Position numbers and translations under genes: made by a program. Positions 62,425-64,000 of a stretch of 64,000 bases of DNA are shown here, piece by piece. Location of the stretch: NCBI GenBank assembly GCA_963573385.1, contig CAUYLG010026703.1, positions 1 through 64,000 on the forward strand, written 5' to 3'. How positions within the stretch are numbered: the stretch's first letter is position 1; the number at the start of each line of letters is the position of its first letter. Source of the DNA: Cacajao melanocephalus (lineage: Eukaryota; Chordata; Mammalia; Primates; Pitheciidae). The notes below the pieces were generated by a model, which did not search any database, had not been told where the DNA came from, and saw only the letters and a program-made list of their open reading frames with translations.

Positions 62425-62832
62425 TCTTGTGTTTATTTTGAAATGTAACATGTGTACTGAAAAGTGAAACCAATATGTATGTATACACTTGGCAAATAAT
62501 TATAAACCAGACATCCATGTACCAACACTCGACCAACAGGTCGAGAGGCAAAAGCACTGCCAGCCTTCCCTGAAGAATCCATCCAGTCTTCCACTGGCCT
62601 GACCAGCGCCAGGCCTTCCCTGCTCGGCCCTAGCGTCAGCTCCAGAGTGTGTCTAAACCATGTACGGTAGGTAGGCCATCTTTGAAATTCATATAAACGG
62701 AATCATAGCTTGCATTCTTTTGTTCCAAAATCATGATAGGGAGATGCGCCAAAATTGTTGTGTGTGTTCTATTGTATAGCATTTCATTGCAAGAAAATTT
62801 AGCATTTTTGCCTTCTACTGTTGGTGGACATT

Positions 62833-62903
62833 TGTCGTATTTTCACTTCGGGATTGTTACAGTAACACTGTAACACTAACAATCCCGAAGCGAAAATATG
62901 ACA
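62833..62903. repeat. Long snap-back inverted repeat
   Basis: TGTCGTATTTTCACTTCGGG... (62833-62858) pairs with ...CCCGAAGCGAAAATATGACA (62878-62903) over 26 bases with two transitions. The loop itself contains ACAGT-AAC-ACTGT. Lies in antisense L1. Confidence 0.9.
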
Positions 62904-63188
62904 GTTATTTCTGTGGACATCCTGGTACAGTGTATGTGTCCTGCTACACATACGTATGGGTGTTTTCCTAGGCATAGGATTTCTGGGTTTTAGGGCATGT
63001 ATATCTTTATTTTAGATGATGCCAAACGCTTCAGAGTACTGGTACCAATTTTCCATCAGCAATATATGAAAGTTAGCTTCACTCTACCTTCTTGCCAACA
63101 CTTGGTGCAGTCAGACTTTTTAATATTTGCAGTTCTGATGAGTATACTATGTTGTGATTTTATTTGAATTTCTCTCTCTCTCTCTCTC

Positions 63189-63520
<332 letters not shown>

Positions 63521-64000
63521 TAATTATGTTTGGTGTTTTAAAAACTGATTCTTAAGAACTTTTTTCTGTATCCAGGATTAAAATTATTTGTTTAGTTGTA
63601 TGTGTTGAAATAGTGTCTCCCATCCACCTTTGTTCTTACTTTCCTCACAGTGTCTTATTATTTCATTGAGGTATAACTTAAATATAGTAAACTGCAAAAG
63701 TTTTAAGTACATATCTTGACATAAGGATACACCGATGTAAGCATCACCCAGGTGGAAATACAGAACATGCCCTTCTCCCTAGAAGGCTTCTTGAGTGTCC
63801 CATCTCCCTCACTGTCAATCCTCAGACCTAACTTCTGTTCTGACTTCTGTAGTGTTTTAAGAAATAAAAATTTCCAATTTTTATGTCAAATTTATCAGTC
63901 CTTCTATGGTTAGTGATTTTTGTGTCTTATAGAAGACTCTGAGGTCATAAAAGTATTCTAAAGGCTTTACAATTTTGTCTTCTACCTAGATTTGTAATCT

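Overview
This is primate nuclear DNA. It is dense in Alu elements, including one copy with AluY-type diagnostic bases, plus free Alu monomers, L1, L2, MIR, hAT and Tigger transposons, microsatellites and one processed pseudogene. The only exon I can identify with confidence is a 64-nt coding exon at 49013-49076 on the + strand. It encodes VNELDGIPLILDNC..., the conserved C-terminal segment of ataxin-10 (ATXN10, human 22q13.31). The window is therefore mostly two long introns of that gene, 49.0 kb upstream and 14.9 kb downstream of the exon. The neighbouring exons lie outside. I cannot tell human from another catarrhine by eye. Two points leave species and assembly open: two residues in the exon differ from the ataxin-10 I remember, and I see no long ATTCT array.

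Layout. 0-13 kb: unique intron with MIR/L2 fragments, an Alu-in-Alu insertion (5.9-6.5 kb), a strong hairpin (7.49-7.56 kb) and an odd set of direct and inverted duplications (10.18-11.84 kb). 13-15.1 kb: an old L1 3' half split by a hAT element and an Alu. 15.9-21.5 kb: L1 3' sequence, a perfect hairpin beside a CT microsatellite, and an antisense L1 broken up by two Alu-type insertions and MER2. 22-37 kb: unique intron with MIR/L2, an L1 5' region with decayed tandem units (26.5-27.8 kb), a Tigger copy (28.5-29.1 kb) and a three-layer nest L2 > MER20-like > Alu (33.7-35.0 kb). 37.1-42.5 kb: antisense and sense L1 copies head to head. The antisense copy was invaded by a TRNT1 processed pseudogene (itself hit by an AluY) and by a solitary ERV-type LTR.

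46.6-48.95 kb is a nested L1 stack ending about 70 bases before the ATXN10 exon. The exon has an ordinary U2-type acceptor, but its donor reads GTATCCTTG, the U12-type (minor spliceosome) 5' splice site. Less than 1 kb inside that intron, at 50000-50397, is a possible two-exon small ORF with a perfect GTAAGT donor, encoding a lysine-rich 55-residue peptide. I do not recognise it. From 51.7 to 57.8 kb come antisense and sense L1, and a hAT-type element whose interior has expanded into a minisatellite of about 15 units of 49-50 bp. 58-64 kb holds more Alu and L1 sequence, a nearly identical 120-bp tandem duplication (61.56-61.79 kb) and a long snap-back hairpin (62.83-62.90 kb).

Apart from the ATXN10 exon and the TRNT1 pseudogene, the open reading frames I examined are chance frames or translated repeats.
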